Source of the DNA: Leptospira abararensis | GTDB lineage: Bacteria; Spirochaetota; Leptospiria; Leptospirales; Leptospiraceae | Length of the DNA: 64,000 bases | Assembly: GCF_016918735.1 (NCBI RefSeq) | Contig: NZ_JAFFPR010000060.1 | Span: 124,001-188,000 of the forward strand | Direction: 5' to 3' | Shown: positions 34,031-41,966 of the stretch, in pieces | How positions within the stretch are numbered: position 1 is the first letter of the stretch | Layout: each line of letters opens with the position of its first letter | Program-made: the position numbers and the translations under genes | Notes under the pieces: generated by a model | What the model saw: only the letters and a program-made list of their open reading frames with translations | Told to the model about the DNA's origin: nothing | Database searches by the model: none

Positions 34031-35098
34031 ATGGTCTCTTTTTTCCCGCCAATACTAGCCATTCTTGCCATTCTCAGCCTTATTTTGCATACTTTCTATG
34101 TCTATTCCCGTTTTGGCGTCAAAGATGTGCCAAACGAACGAAGCCTTCACGACGTTGTGACCAAAAAATCAGGAGGAATGTTTTTCATTCCCCTGTTTCT
34201 TGTCTCGGTAATTTATCTCCTCTTTTCTTCTAATGGAAGAAATTCACTTCCTTTCCCAGAGGAATCTGGACCAAGACTGGATATTTATCTTTTGTTAGCT
34301 GGGGCTCTTATATTTTGTGTTTTAGGTTTTATTGATGATCTATATCACCTCACGCCGAAACTTCGATTGTTTTTAGAGTTTACCGTTGTAGCTCTTTTTT
34401 TAGTTGGAACGAACCCCGAGATCACATATTTCGGAATGATTTCTCTTCCAAAACCTTTCCAGGTTTTTCTTTTGACTGTCTTTCTTGTATTTGCAGTCAA
34501 TTTGGTAAACTTTATGGATGGAATGGATTGGTATTTAGTTACCACTCTGTTTCTTTCCTTTTTTTCTTTGGCAATTGTCGCACCCCAATTTTATGTTGTA
34601 GGTCATTTTGGTTATAGTTTGTATCTTATTTTGTTTCTCTCTATGTTTGGATTTATATTTTATAATTTTCCAAAAGCAAAATTGTTTATGGGTGACAGTG
34701 GATCTTTAGCCTTAGGTTTTTTAGTCATGGCATTACCTTTGTTTGTTGGAAAGTGGGGGAAACCAAATTCCAGTATTTGGGATGTGACTTATTATTTTTA
34801 TTTGTTCCCATACTTTTGGTTAGATGGAATTTTTATTCTGATCAAACGATTCTTTCAAAAAAAACATTTGTTCTCAGCACATAGAGAACATCTCTATCAG
34901 AGAATTACGGAAACCAAACTAGGAAAAGTTGGCTCTTTGGTTATTTTTTCTCTTTTAAACCTCACGGTTGTTTGTATCCATTTTGTATTAAAGTCCAATG
35001 GAATTTCCAACCTAATGACCCTCGCCATTCTTTTGCTTTATTCAGTCATTAGTTATGGTCTTCTTTGGACTCTTATCCCTAGAAAAAACCTTGCATAA
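34031..35098 (+). CDS. Glycosyltransferase family 4 (WecA/MraY-type polyprenyl-phosphate sugar-1-P transferase)
   Basis: A 355-residue membrane enzyme with about ten helices, transferring a sugar-1-phosphate from a UDP-sugar to undecaprenyl phosphate. Motifs: GFIDDLYHLTPKLR (near 101), VNLVNFMDGMDW (near 157), LFMGDSGSLALGF (near 221), and the cytoplasmic loop SAHREHLYQRI typical of the WecA branch rather than MraY. It would start lipopolysaccharide O-antigen or another surface glycan. The downstream DUF368 gene, 27 bases away, encodes a recycling step for the same lipid carrier. Confidence 0.88.
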   Translation: MVSFFPPILAILAILSLILHTFYVYSRFGVKDVPNERSLHDVVTKKSGGMFFIPLFLVSVIYLLFSSNGRNSLPFPEESGPRLDIYLLLAGALIFCVLGFIDDLYHLTPKLRLFLEFTVVALFLVGTNPEITYFGMISLPKPFQVFLLTVFLVFAVNLVNFMDGMDWYLVTTLFLSFFSLAIVAPQFYVVGHFGYSLYLILFLSMFGFIFYNFPKAKLFMGDSGSLALGFLVMALPLFVGKWGKPNSSIWDVTYYFYLFPYFWLDGIFILIKRFFQKKHLFSAHREHLYQRITETKLGKVGSLVIFSLLNLTVVCIHFVLKSNGISNLMTLAILLLYSVISYGLLWTLIPRKNLA

Positions 35099-35125
35099 AG
35101 TCTTCGCACTCCCATCCTTTCCTTT

Positions 35126-36109
35126 ATGCCTCTATCGAAAAAAGAAATTCTATTCTGCCTTCTCAATGGTTTTCTCATCGGGATTGCCAACCTTATCCCC
35201 GGTGTTTCCGGAGGGACTTTTGCACTCATTCTTGGGCTTTATGACAGGTTGATCACTGCCATCACATCCCTAAACTTAGAAACCATCAAAGTATCTTTAT
35301 CTTTAGTGTTTGGTTTTTGGAAAGAAGATGTAAGAAAACGATTTGCAGAAGAAATGAAACGAATTGATTTCTGGTTCCTTGTCTTTCTTGGAATCGGTCT
35401 TTTGTTATCTGTTGTTTCTGGAGCCAAACTCATTCAGTTTTTACTCCAAAACTATCCACAAGCAACCTTAGCATTGTTTATTGGACTGATTTTCCCATCT
35501 CTAGCCGTTCCATACAAACTCATCGAAAAACATAGTATCTTTGTATGGTTGTTTTTAATTCCAGGAATCTTACTCACAATTGTTCCTAGTTTTTTTATGG
35601 GCGATACAACAGGATCTGAAAATCCACTCATTGCTTTTCTCACAGGTGCCGTTGCTATTTCCGCAATGATTCTACCAGGAATCTCTGGTTCTTACATTAT
35701 GCTTGTACTCGGGGAATACCAAATTGTGATTGGAAAACTCTCTACTATCCTCGAGCCAAGTTCCATTATTTTCCTCGGAGCATTTGGAATTGGATGTTTG
35801 CTTGGACTTCTTATTTTTACTCATTTTGTAAAATGGTTATTTTTGAAATACAAATCTCATACAATGACATTTCTACTAGGCCTTATCCTCGGATCTTTCT
35901 TTATCCTTTGGCCATTTAAAGATTATGCCAATGGTCAGGCGATTGTAGGAAGATCTGGAGAGGTGAAAAGAGACATTCAAATCGCAACCGCGAAAAATGT
36001 TTTGCCGAGAGACTTTGCAGAGGCACAAATTCCGCTTGCTGCTCTTGTTTTCGGACTTGTTCTTGGTTTTGGTCTCAATCGATTGGAATCTTTACAAGAG
36101 AAGAAGTAG
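35126..36109 (+). CDS. DUF368 polyprenyl-phosphate translocase
   Basis: A 327-residue multi-span membrane protein. The family signature ANLIPGVSGGTFALILGLYD is near residue 17, and a second, related motif ILPGISGSYIMLVLGEYQ follows near residue 185, showing the internal repeat. DUF368 proteins (PopT) have been described as undecaprenyl-phosphate flippases that bring the emptied carrier back to the cytoplasmic face. The position directly after a glycosyltransferase that uses this carrier agrees. The 3' end overlaps the convergent lyase gene by 35 bases. Confidence 0.87.
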   Translation: MPLSKKEILFCLLNGFLIGIANLIPGVSGGTFALILGLYDRLITAITSLNLETIKVSLSLVFGFWKEDVRKRFAEEMKRIDFWFLVFLGIGLLLSVVSGAKLIQFLLQNYPQATLALFIGLIFPSLAVPYKLIEKHSIFVWLFLIPGILLTIVPSFFMGDTTGSENPLIAFLTGAVAISAMILPGISGSYIMLVLGEYQIVIGKLSTILEPSSIIFLGAFGIGCLLGLLIFTHFVKWLFLKYKSHTMTFLLGLILGSFFILWPFKDYANGQAIVGRSGEVKRDIQIATAKNVLPRDFAEAQIPLAALVFGLVLGFGLNRLESLQEKK

Positions 36110-37583
36110 AATCTTTTAGCCTTTCCATTAAAGTCTGGATTTCAAAATCCAGACTCCTGTCTTCAGCCATTGTCTCTATCCCTGCAAATAAATCTATTTT
36201 TGGAACCAAATCTTTTCTTTTGGCAAACCTGGATGATTGGTAAACCGAAAAAGCCAAAATGGATAACAATTTATACCCGCTAGCTACTGTTCTACGATTA
36301 CGTAAAACAGAAATAGCACCCATAGGAACAATATCTTGGTTATTCCCATTGGTAGGAAGGGACTGGACAGATCCTGGCATACTATCTCTTCGTACTTCTG
36401 CTGTTAGATGAGTGGACATAAGCCCTAACCCAGAAAGACCTGCATAGGTTCCTGGTTTTTCAGACAACATCAGCGGAAACTCGCCGTTTTCTTTTGGTTC
36501 ATAAAGATAATTCAAAAACCGGTCCACCCAAGTAAACCAAACTGCCATCACATTTTGTAATCGGTCGGCGGCAAAACTCACTTGGGCCGCATAAAAACCT
36601 CCACCTTCCGCAAACCGAACATCCGAATTTTCTGTTTTGATTAAAACCGGATTGTCCGAAAGTGAATTTAACTCTTGTTCGACGACCTGGCCAATAGAAA
36701 TGATTTCATCTAAAATGGAACCAAGGATTTGGGGAATGCAGCGAATGGAATAAATATCCTGAATTCGTGTTCCTTCTTGTTTCTCTTTGGAGTTTTGGGA
36801 AACGATAGGATAAAGAAAACGAACAATTTCTTTGGGACCTAAAAATTGTTTATGGTTATGGTAGGCCGGATGAAAGGCATCCGAAAATACAGAATGATAA
36901 CTAAATAAAAACTGCAAAAGTTCTAAGGAATAGGAGAGAAGATTTCGAAATTCAAGGACTTGGAGGCCAAGAAGGGCCGTAGTAAAACTGGTTCCATTGG
37001 TGAGGGAGATGGCTTCTTTTGCCTCTGGTGTCCAGGGAAAACCAGGGATCTTTGATGCCGCTCCGTTCCAACGAGAGGGGCCTAAGTCTTTTCCTTTGCC
37101 AGTAAATCCGGACTCACCAAGAAGTGCCAAAGGGATATAACTGAGAGGAATCAAATCTCCAGAGGCAGATAGAGAACCTCTTTCTGGTAAAACAGGAATA
37201 CAATCGTTTTCCAAAAGTGCATTCAAAAGTTCTAATGTTTTATAACGAATCCCCGAACCACCGAGTGACAAACTATGAATCCTTGCCGCAAGAACTGCCC
37301 TTGCCTCCTTATGATTCAAATGCGAATGCGGGACTCCCTCTTTGGTAAAAACAGGTTCAACCGTCAGATGATAGATTAAAGATTTTTGGATTTTTTCGAC
37401 ATCATCATTGGAAACGAAGGCATGAGGGCCAAATCCCGTATGGATTCCATAAATGAGTTTTTCTTTGGATGATTTTAAAATAGATTCTAATTGATTTCGT
37501 TCCTTTTCTATCGCAAGACGAACATTGGTTAAATGAGTGAATGAACCAGAATTGGATAATGTTTGGAGTGTAGATAAATTCAA
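36075..37583 (-). CDS. Aromatic amino acid lyase (histidine ammonia-lyase family)
   Basis: A 502-residue MIO-dependent lyase releasing ammonia from histidine, or possibly another aromatic amino acid. The MIO-forming Ala-Ser-Gly lies in RGSLSASGDLIPLSY (near residue 143). YGIHTGFGPHA, SLTNGTSF and IQDIYSIRCIPQ are family motifs. Alignment of the substrate-selecting position (HAL has SH in LxLSHAxG; here LIYHLT) is unclear, so substrate is left open. No other hut genes are adjacent. Its 3' end overlaps the convergent DUF368 gene. Confidence 0.83.
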   Translation of the reverse strand: MNLSTLQTLSNSGSFTHLTNVRLAIEKERNQLESILKSSKEKLIYGIHTGFGPHAFVSNDDVEKIQKSLIYHLTVEPVFTKEGVPHSHLNHKEARAVLAARIHSLSLGGSGIRYKTLELLNALLENDCIPVLPERGSLSASGDLIPLSYIPLALLGESGFTGKGKDLGPSRWNGAASKIPGFPWTPEAKEAISLTNGTSFTTALLGLQVLEFRNLLSYSLELLQFLFSYHSVFSDAFHPAYHNHKQFLGPKEIVRFLYPIVSQNSKEKQEGTRIQDIYSIRCIPQILGSILDEIISIGQVVEQELNSLSDNPVLIKTENSDVRFAEGGGFYAAQVSFAADRLQNVMAVWFTWVDRFLNYLYEPKENGEFPLMLSEKPGTYAGLSGLGLMSTHLTAEVRRDSMPGSVQSLPTNGNNQDIVPMGAISVLRNRRTVASGYKLLSILAFSVYQSSRFAKRKDLVPKIDLFAGIETMAEDRSLDFEIQTLMERLKDSTSSLVKIPID

Positions 37584-37590
37584 AATGATA

Positions 37591-37617
37591 TAAAAACCGG
37601 GGAGACATCCCCGGTTT
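37591..37617 (-). terminator. Rho-independent terminator of the antiporter gene
   Basis: Nine-base-pair stem AAACCGGGG (37594-37602) with CCCCGGTTT (37609-37617), loop AGACAT. Read on the minus strand it ends in TTTTTAT, a textbook intrinsic terminator ten bases past the antiporter stop. It lies in the 44-base gap before the lyase gene. Confidence 0.85.
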
Positions 37618-37627
37618 GTCCAAAAGT

Positions 37628-39097
37628 TTAGACGAAGAAGATAAAGGTAATTAGAATAAAAACAGGAACTAAAATTCCCATAGAGTATGCTAAATAACCA
37701 CCAAAGGACGGCATTTTTACTTTGTTTTCTTCTGCCACAGACTTCACCATAAAGTTCGGAGCGTTACCGATATAGGTATTCGCACCCATAAAAACCGCAC
37801 CCACAGAAATGGCTTTTAGAATTTCTTCTGCTTGGACATTTCCAATAAACTGACCTAGAGTTAATGGAGCAGCAGCACCCACAGGTGTGAGTAGACCAGA
37901 AGCTAACGAACCAAAGGTGAGGTAAGTTGGCGCATTGTCTAAGACTGAAGAGAAAGCTCCCGTTGCCCAGAAAAACTGCCAGTTTTGTGTGATTCCAAGT
38001 TCCTTACCATGTGCCTCAAGAAGTACGAGAGCCGGAATCATCGTAATGAAAATTCCAATGAAAAGATAAGCGACTTCTTGGATTGGATGTAAGGTAAAGT
38101 TATTGAACTTACGATCTGCCTCTTTGGAAGTAAACTTAGAAAGTCCAATGAGAACAAGTAGAACTGCCTCACGGATAAATCCAAGAGTAGGAGTATTATT
38201 GATTTCTGGAATATAGTTACTGTTCAAAAAAGCAACCGCCAAAATCACACCAAGTAACCAAATGAAATTCACTTGCCCACCGATAGAGAAAGGAGTCGCA
38301 AGTTTATCGTCTTTTTTGAGATCTTTTTTTGTTTCCTTTTTATAGGCGATAGTGTCCCAAATAAAATAGACAACGAGTAAAATCCCTACAGCCACTAACA
38401 TCTCAGGCAAAAGTTTGAATGTCCAAGTGAAAGGAACTCCTTTCAAATATCCCAAAAATAGTGGAGGGTCTCCGAGCGGTGTTAAGGAACCACCGATATT
38501 CGAAACAAGGAAAATAAAGAAAACAACTGTGTGAACCACATGTTTTCTCTCGCTATTTGTTTTTAACAAAGGACGAATGAGTAACATCGATGCCCCTGTG
38601 GTTCCAATAAAGGAAGCAAGGCCCGCACCTATTAACAAATACAATGTGTTATTGAGTGGAGTTGCATGGATGTCCCCCTTGATCACAATTCCACCGGAAA
38701 TGTAAAATAAAGATCCAAGTAAAATGATAAAGGGAACGTAATCGAAAAAAACTGTGTGAACAATATTATGGCTGTAACCATAAATTAGAAGTACCACAAA
38801 AGAAATGGCTCCGAGTCCAACAGCAAGGATCAATTTGTTATTATTGTCTTCCCACCAATGAGAAGTTTTGTGAGAGGCAACCGGTAAGATTGCGATGGAA
38901 AGTAAAATGGCAACAAAAGGTAAAACCGTCCAATACGGTAATTCCTCATGTACTGATTCGCCATGAGACGAATGTCCTGTTTCTTCCTCTGTCGTTGTTT
39001 GAGTCGGAACCGGAGTCGGGTCTTCCGCAAATAAACCTGCTGTTGTCACTGACAAACAAACCAGGAATACTATCATTGTGAGAAGCTTCTTCAACAT
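37628..39097 (-). CDS. nhaD: NhaD-type sodium:proton antiporter
   Basis: A membrane antiporter of about 489 residues in the ion-transporter / NhaD superfamily. A signal-like first helix and a His/Glu-rich loop (SSHGESVHEELPYW) precede about twelve helices. IGTTGASMLLIRPLL, NIGGSLTPLGDPPLFLGYL and VLDNAPTYLTFGSLA are conserved NhaD motifs. The ATG at 39097 fits AGGA seven bases upstream; the in-frame ATG at 39106 is also possible. A strong terminator follows. Confidence 0.88.
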   Translation of the reverse strand: MLKKLLTMIVFLVCLSVTTAGLFAEDPTPVPTQTTTEEETGHSSHGESVHEELPYWTVLPFVAILLSIAILPVASHKTSHWWEDNNNKLILAVGLGAISFVVLLIYGYSHNIVHTVFFDYVPFIILLGSLFYISGGIVIKGDIHATPLNNTLYLLIGAGLASFIGTTGASMLLIRPLLKTNSERKHVVHTVVFFIFLVSNIGGSLTPLGDPPLFLGYLKGVPFTWTFKLLPEMLVAVGILLVVYFIWDTIAYKKETKKDLKKDDKLATPFSIGGQVNFIWLLGVILAVAFLNSNYIPEINNTPTLGFIREAVLLVLIGLSKFTSKEADRKFNNFTLHPIQEVAYLFIGIFITMIPALVLLEAHGKELGITQNWQFFWATGAFSSVLDNAPTYLTFGSLASGLLTPVGAAAPLTLGQFIGNVQAEEILKAISVGAVFMGANTYIGNAPNFMVKSVAEENKVKMPSFGGYLAYSMGILVPVFILITFIFFV

Positions 39098-39151
39098 GCT
39101 CACCATCCTATTTTTTTAGGACAGCTTATCTGAAATCGAAACCTCTTGGAA

Positions 39152-40183
39152 CTAAAAAAAGCGAGATTCTCCAATTTTTAAAGGAACGAATTGTGCTTCC
39201 GAGATTCCCACTTGTTTTAACTCCTCTTTAGTGCGGGGCACAGGAGAATCCAAGGGTTCATCCGAGAGAACAAAGGTCATATAGTGCATAGGAACCAGAT
39301 ACTTGGCTTTCAGATCCATAAAAGCCTTCACTGTTTCTTCGGGATCGATGTGTACGGGTGCCATCATCCAGCGGGGTTCCGTTGCCCCAATTGGTAAAAT
39401 GGCAACGTCAACAGGCCCAAATCGTTCTGCGATTTCGCGAAAATGGGTATAATAACCAGTGTCTCCCCCGAAGTAGACTTTTTCCTTTTCTCCCGAAATC
39501 AAGTAACTTCCCCAGAGAGTTTCATCCCTGTCGAGTAACCCGCGCCCACTAAAGTGTTGGGTAGGAGTGAAAGTGATGGATAATTCTTTCGTTTTCGTTT
39601 CTTCCCACCAATCCATTTCCTTTACATTTTTCAAACCTTCAGCTAACAATAGTTTCTTGTTTCCAATTCCAGTGAATACAAGAGGATGGAACTTTTCTTC
39701 TAATTGTCTGAGTGTGGGTAAATCGGTGTGGTCGTAATGATTGTGTGATAAAATCACAATATCTATCCGAGGTAAGTCTTCTATTTTGATTCCGGGGGGA
39801 GTGTAACGTTTGGGGCCAATAAAACTTACCGGAGAACACCTTTCGCTCCATATGGGATCTGTTAGAATATTCACTCCATCGATTTGAATGAGAGTGGTTG
39901 CATGTCCCACCCAAGTGACAGAAAGTTTTGATTTGTTGGTCTGCAATTGTTTGCCGTCATTTGGCATGATAGGAAAAGGAGGATAATCTTTTGGATCTAA
40001 ACTATTGGGGAGTTGAAAACGTTGGAATTGCCAAGAGATGACATCCCAAAAACCTTTGGTTTCAAAGTTGGGGTTTGGGTTTTTAAATCCGTTTGCTGTA
40101 TGGTGGGATTTACGAACACTTGCATCTGCAAAACAGGACAAAACAAAAAAAAGAATTAAGGAGACAAAAGATAGGGACTTCAC
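39152..40183 (-). CDS. NAPE-PLD/UlaG-like MBL-fold metallo-hydrolase, exported
   Basis: A 343-residue protein with an N-terminal signal (LSFVSLILFFVLSCF; the Cys may make it a lipoprotein). The MBL metal motif is SHNHYDHTD (near residue 151), with further ligands in TPTQHFSGRGLLD, FGGDTGYYTHF and PMHYMTF. VTWVGHATTLIQIDG and NILTDPIWSERCSP are signatures of the N-acyl-phosphatidylethanolamine phospholipase D-like branch. It may act on phospholipids in the periplasm. Substrate not proven. Confidence 0.87.
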   Translation of the reverse strand: MKSLSFVSLILFFVLSCFADASVRKSHHTANGFKNPNPNFETKGFWDVISWQFQRFQLPNSLDPKDYPPFPIMPNDGKQLQTNKSKLSVTWVGHATTLIQIDGVNILTDPIWSERCSPVSFIGPKRYTPPGIKIEDLPRIDIVILSHNHYDHTDLPTLRQLEEKFHPLVFTGIGNKKLLLAEGLKNVKEMDWWEETKTKELSITFTPTQHFSGRGLLDRDETLWGSYLISGEKEKVYFGGDTGYYTHFREIAERFGPVDVAILPIGATEPRWMMAPVHIDPEETVKAFMDLKAKYLVPMHYMTFVLSDEPLDSPVPRTKEELKQVGISEAQFVPLKIGESRFF

Positions 40184-40264
40184 GAGGATTAGACCGAAAC
40201 AAACTTCCTATGTTTGGAATTTTCGATTGCGTTTTTTAAAATCGAGAACCACCTTTCTCTTATT

Positions 40265-40666
40265 ATGTTTAGGCACGATGAAACAAAAGATTTGATGATT
40301 GCCTATGCAAAATGGAGAGACACCGTCGATCGTACCGAAGGAAGTGAAACTGCCTTTGGAGCCAATGCCGAGGTTTCCGAAATTGCTCGTGACCTCCGAG
40401 AAGATGCCGAGTTCGAACTGAGAATTCTTATCCAAGATTTAAAAAAACAAAATCCTGCTGCCATCAAAGAATGGGTCGAAATCACCAAATTGTATTTAAA
40501 TAAATTCGAAAGTTCTATCCCTGAAGAACAAATCCAACAACGAAAACAAATTGCACGGGATTGGAAATTTTCTCGTTCCCCATTAGGAATTTCAGTTCGT
40601 TACCCACACCCCTCACAGTATTGGGGAAGTGGGATTGGTGTCCTAGGTCCTGATTTAGACTGGTAA
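40265..40666 (+). CDS. Conserved hypothetical protein
   Basis: About 133 residues when read from the ATG at 40265 (MFRHDETKDL); an in-frame TTG at 40214 would add 17. Soluble, charged, helical in the first 90 residues, then a proline- and aromatic-rich end (RYPHPSQYWGSGIGV). I do not recognise a family. It lies 30 bases before ydcF and may share its transcript. Confidence 0.6.
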   Translation: MFRHDETKDLMIAYAKWRDTVDRTEGSETAFGANAEVSEIARDLREDAEFELRILIQDLKKQNPAAIKEWVEITKLYLNKFESSIPEEQIQQRKQIARDWKFSRSPLGISVRYPHPSQYWGSGIGVLGPDLDW

Positions 40667-40696
40667 GATTCCTTTACTTTCAGAATCCTAATCCCA

Positions 40697-41473
40697 ATGG
40701 ATTCAATTTTCTTTATACTCTCCAAACTTGGAACAGTCCTACTCTACCCCCTTCCCGTTTTTTTTCTTATGGCCATCCTACTCCTCCTAAAAACCAAATC
40801 AGGACATGGGAAGTTTCGCCTCTTACAAATCATTTTGTTTTTATATTTAGCATCTAATGCTTATGTTGCCAACTTCCTGATCCAATCTTTGGAAAAAGAC
40901 TATCAACCCGTTGCCATAAGGGATGTTCCTAAGTCGGACGTAGCGATTGTGTTAGGTGGAATGATCAACACAATATCCTTACATCCAGGTAGACCAGAAC
41001 TTTCAGACTCCGCAGACCGATTGACAGATGCGATCCGGCTTTATAAAGCAGGGAAAGTAAAAAAGATTCTTTTTACTGGCGGATCGGGACTTCTATTTGC
41101 AGACGCTTATAGAGAAGCAGATTTAGCAAAAGAAATATTTTTAGGACTCGGTGTTCCTGAAAAAGATTTAATCTGGGAAAACCAGTCTCGAAACACTTAT
41201 GAAAATGCTGTGGAAACGAAAAAGTTGTTAAACGAAAATAAATTAGAGTCAGCAGTTCTTATCACTTCTGCCTTCCATATGAAACGCGCGACCGGTTGTT
41301 TTGGAAATCAAAACATTCGGTTTTTCACTTTTCCCACAGATTTTCGTGCCACCAATCTCCAATCAGGGGCCTTTGAGCTTTACATTCCTTCCGCTAGTTT
41401 TTTGGACCAAACTACTCTCGCGATCAAAGAATGGGTGGGATATTTTGTATATCGTGCCAAATCCTATCTGTAA
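40697..41473 (+). CDS. YdcF/SanA-family (DUF218) membrane protein
   Basis: A 258-residue protein with two N-terminal membrane helices (residues about 5-60), then the DUF218 domain: SDVAIVLGGMIN, DRLTDAIRLYKAGKVKKILFTGG (in two parts: DRLTDAIRLYKAG and ILFTGGSG), ENQSRNTYENAVETK and LITSAFHMKRA. Relatives (SanA, ElyC) act in envelope integrity and lipid carrier metabolism; biochemical role unclear. Followed 100 bases later by ccmE. Confidence 0.85.
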   Translation: MDSIFFILSKLGTVLLYPLPVFFLMAILLLLKTKSGHGKFRLLQIILFLYLASNAYVANFLIQSLEKDYQPVAIRDVPKSDVAIVLGGMINTISLHPGRPELSDSADRLTDAIRLYKAGKVKKILFTGGSGLLFADAYREADLAKEIFLGLGVPEKDLIWENQSRNTYENAVETKKLLNENKLESAVLITSAFHMKRATGCFGNQNIRFFTFPTDFRATNLQSGAFELYIPSASFLDQTTLAIKEWVGYFVYRAKSYL

Positions 41474-41545
41474 CACTTCTAAATCCGCCTTTTTTTTAAG
41501 ACCTTTTTGTTTGACCGAAACTTGCAATCAGGGAGGCTAGAAGAA

Positions 41546-41561
41546 AGACGGGAATCCGTCT
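41546..41561. promoter_or_regulatory. Short perfect hairpin before ccmE
   Basis: AGACGG-GAAT-CCGTCT, 12 bases ahead of the ccmE start. It may sit in the leader RNA of the ccm operon or be an operator. No further support. Confidence 0.3.
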
Positions 41562-41573
41562 AAAGAATGGATT

Positions 41574-41966
41574 ATGAATCGTAAGTTTTTAACTCTTTTG
41601 TTTCTCATTGGACTTTCACTCGGCGGGATCGCGTATTTTTCTTCGCAGGAAACTTCTTACCTCCTTTTGGATGCCTCAGAACTGGCAGCAAACCAAACCA
41701 AATACTCGGACCAAAATCTTCGTGTGCGTGGGTTTGTGCGGGTGGGAAGCCTAGTCCGGGAAGGGAAAAAAGCCAAATTCGATTTGGAACTCAATGATCA
41801 AATCATTCCTGTATTTTTTACAGGAGCCACTCTTTTGCCAGATGCCTTCAAAGAAGGAGCAAGGGCGCGAGTGGATGGAAAGTTGGATCGCGGAGTTTTA
41901 GTAGCATCCCATGTGGAAGCAAAATGTGCCTCTAAATACGAAGCGGGATACGCTGAGGAAAAATGA
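41574..41966 (+). CDS. ccmE: Cytochrome c maturation heme chaperone CcmE, Cys variant
   Basis: A 130-residue membrane-anchored OB-fold heme chaperone: N-terminal anchor (LTLLFLIGLSLGGIAYF), then LRVRGFVRVGSL, VFFTGATLLPDAFKEG, and VASHVEAK. The standard heme-attachment His (motif HxxxY) is replaced by Cys118 in CASKY, giving the CxxxY form described for some archaea and Desulfovibrio. Heme linkage would thus differ from that in E. coli. Four-base overlap with ccmF. Confidence 0.88.
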   Translation: MNRKFLTLLFLIGLSLGGIAYFSSQETSYLLLDASELAANQTKYSDQNLRVRGFVRVGSLVREGKKAKFDLELNDQIIPVFFTGATLLPDAFKEGARARVDGKLDRGVLVASHVEAKCASKYEAGYAEEK

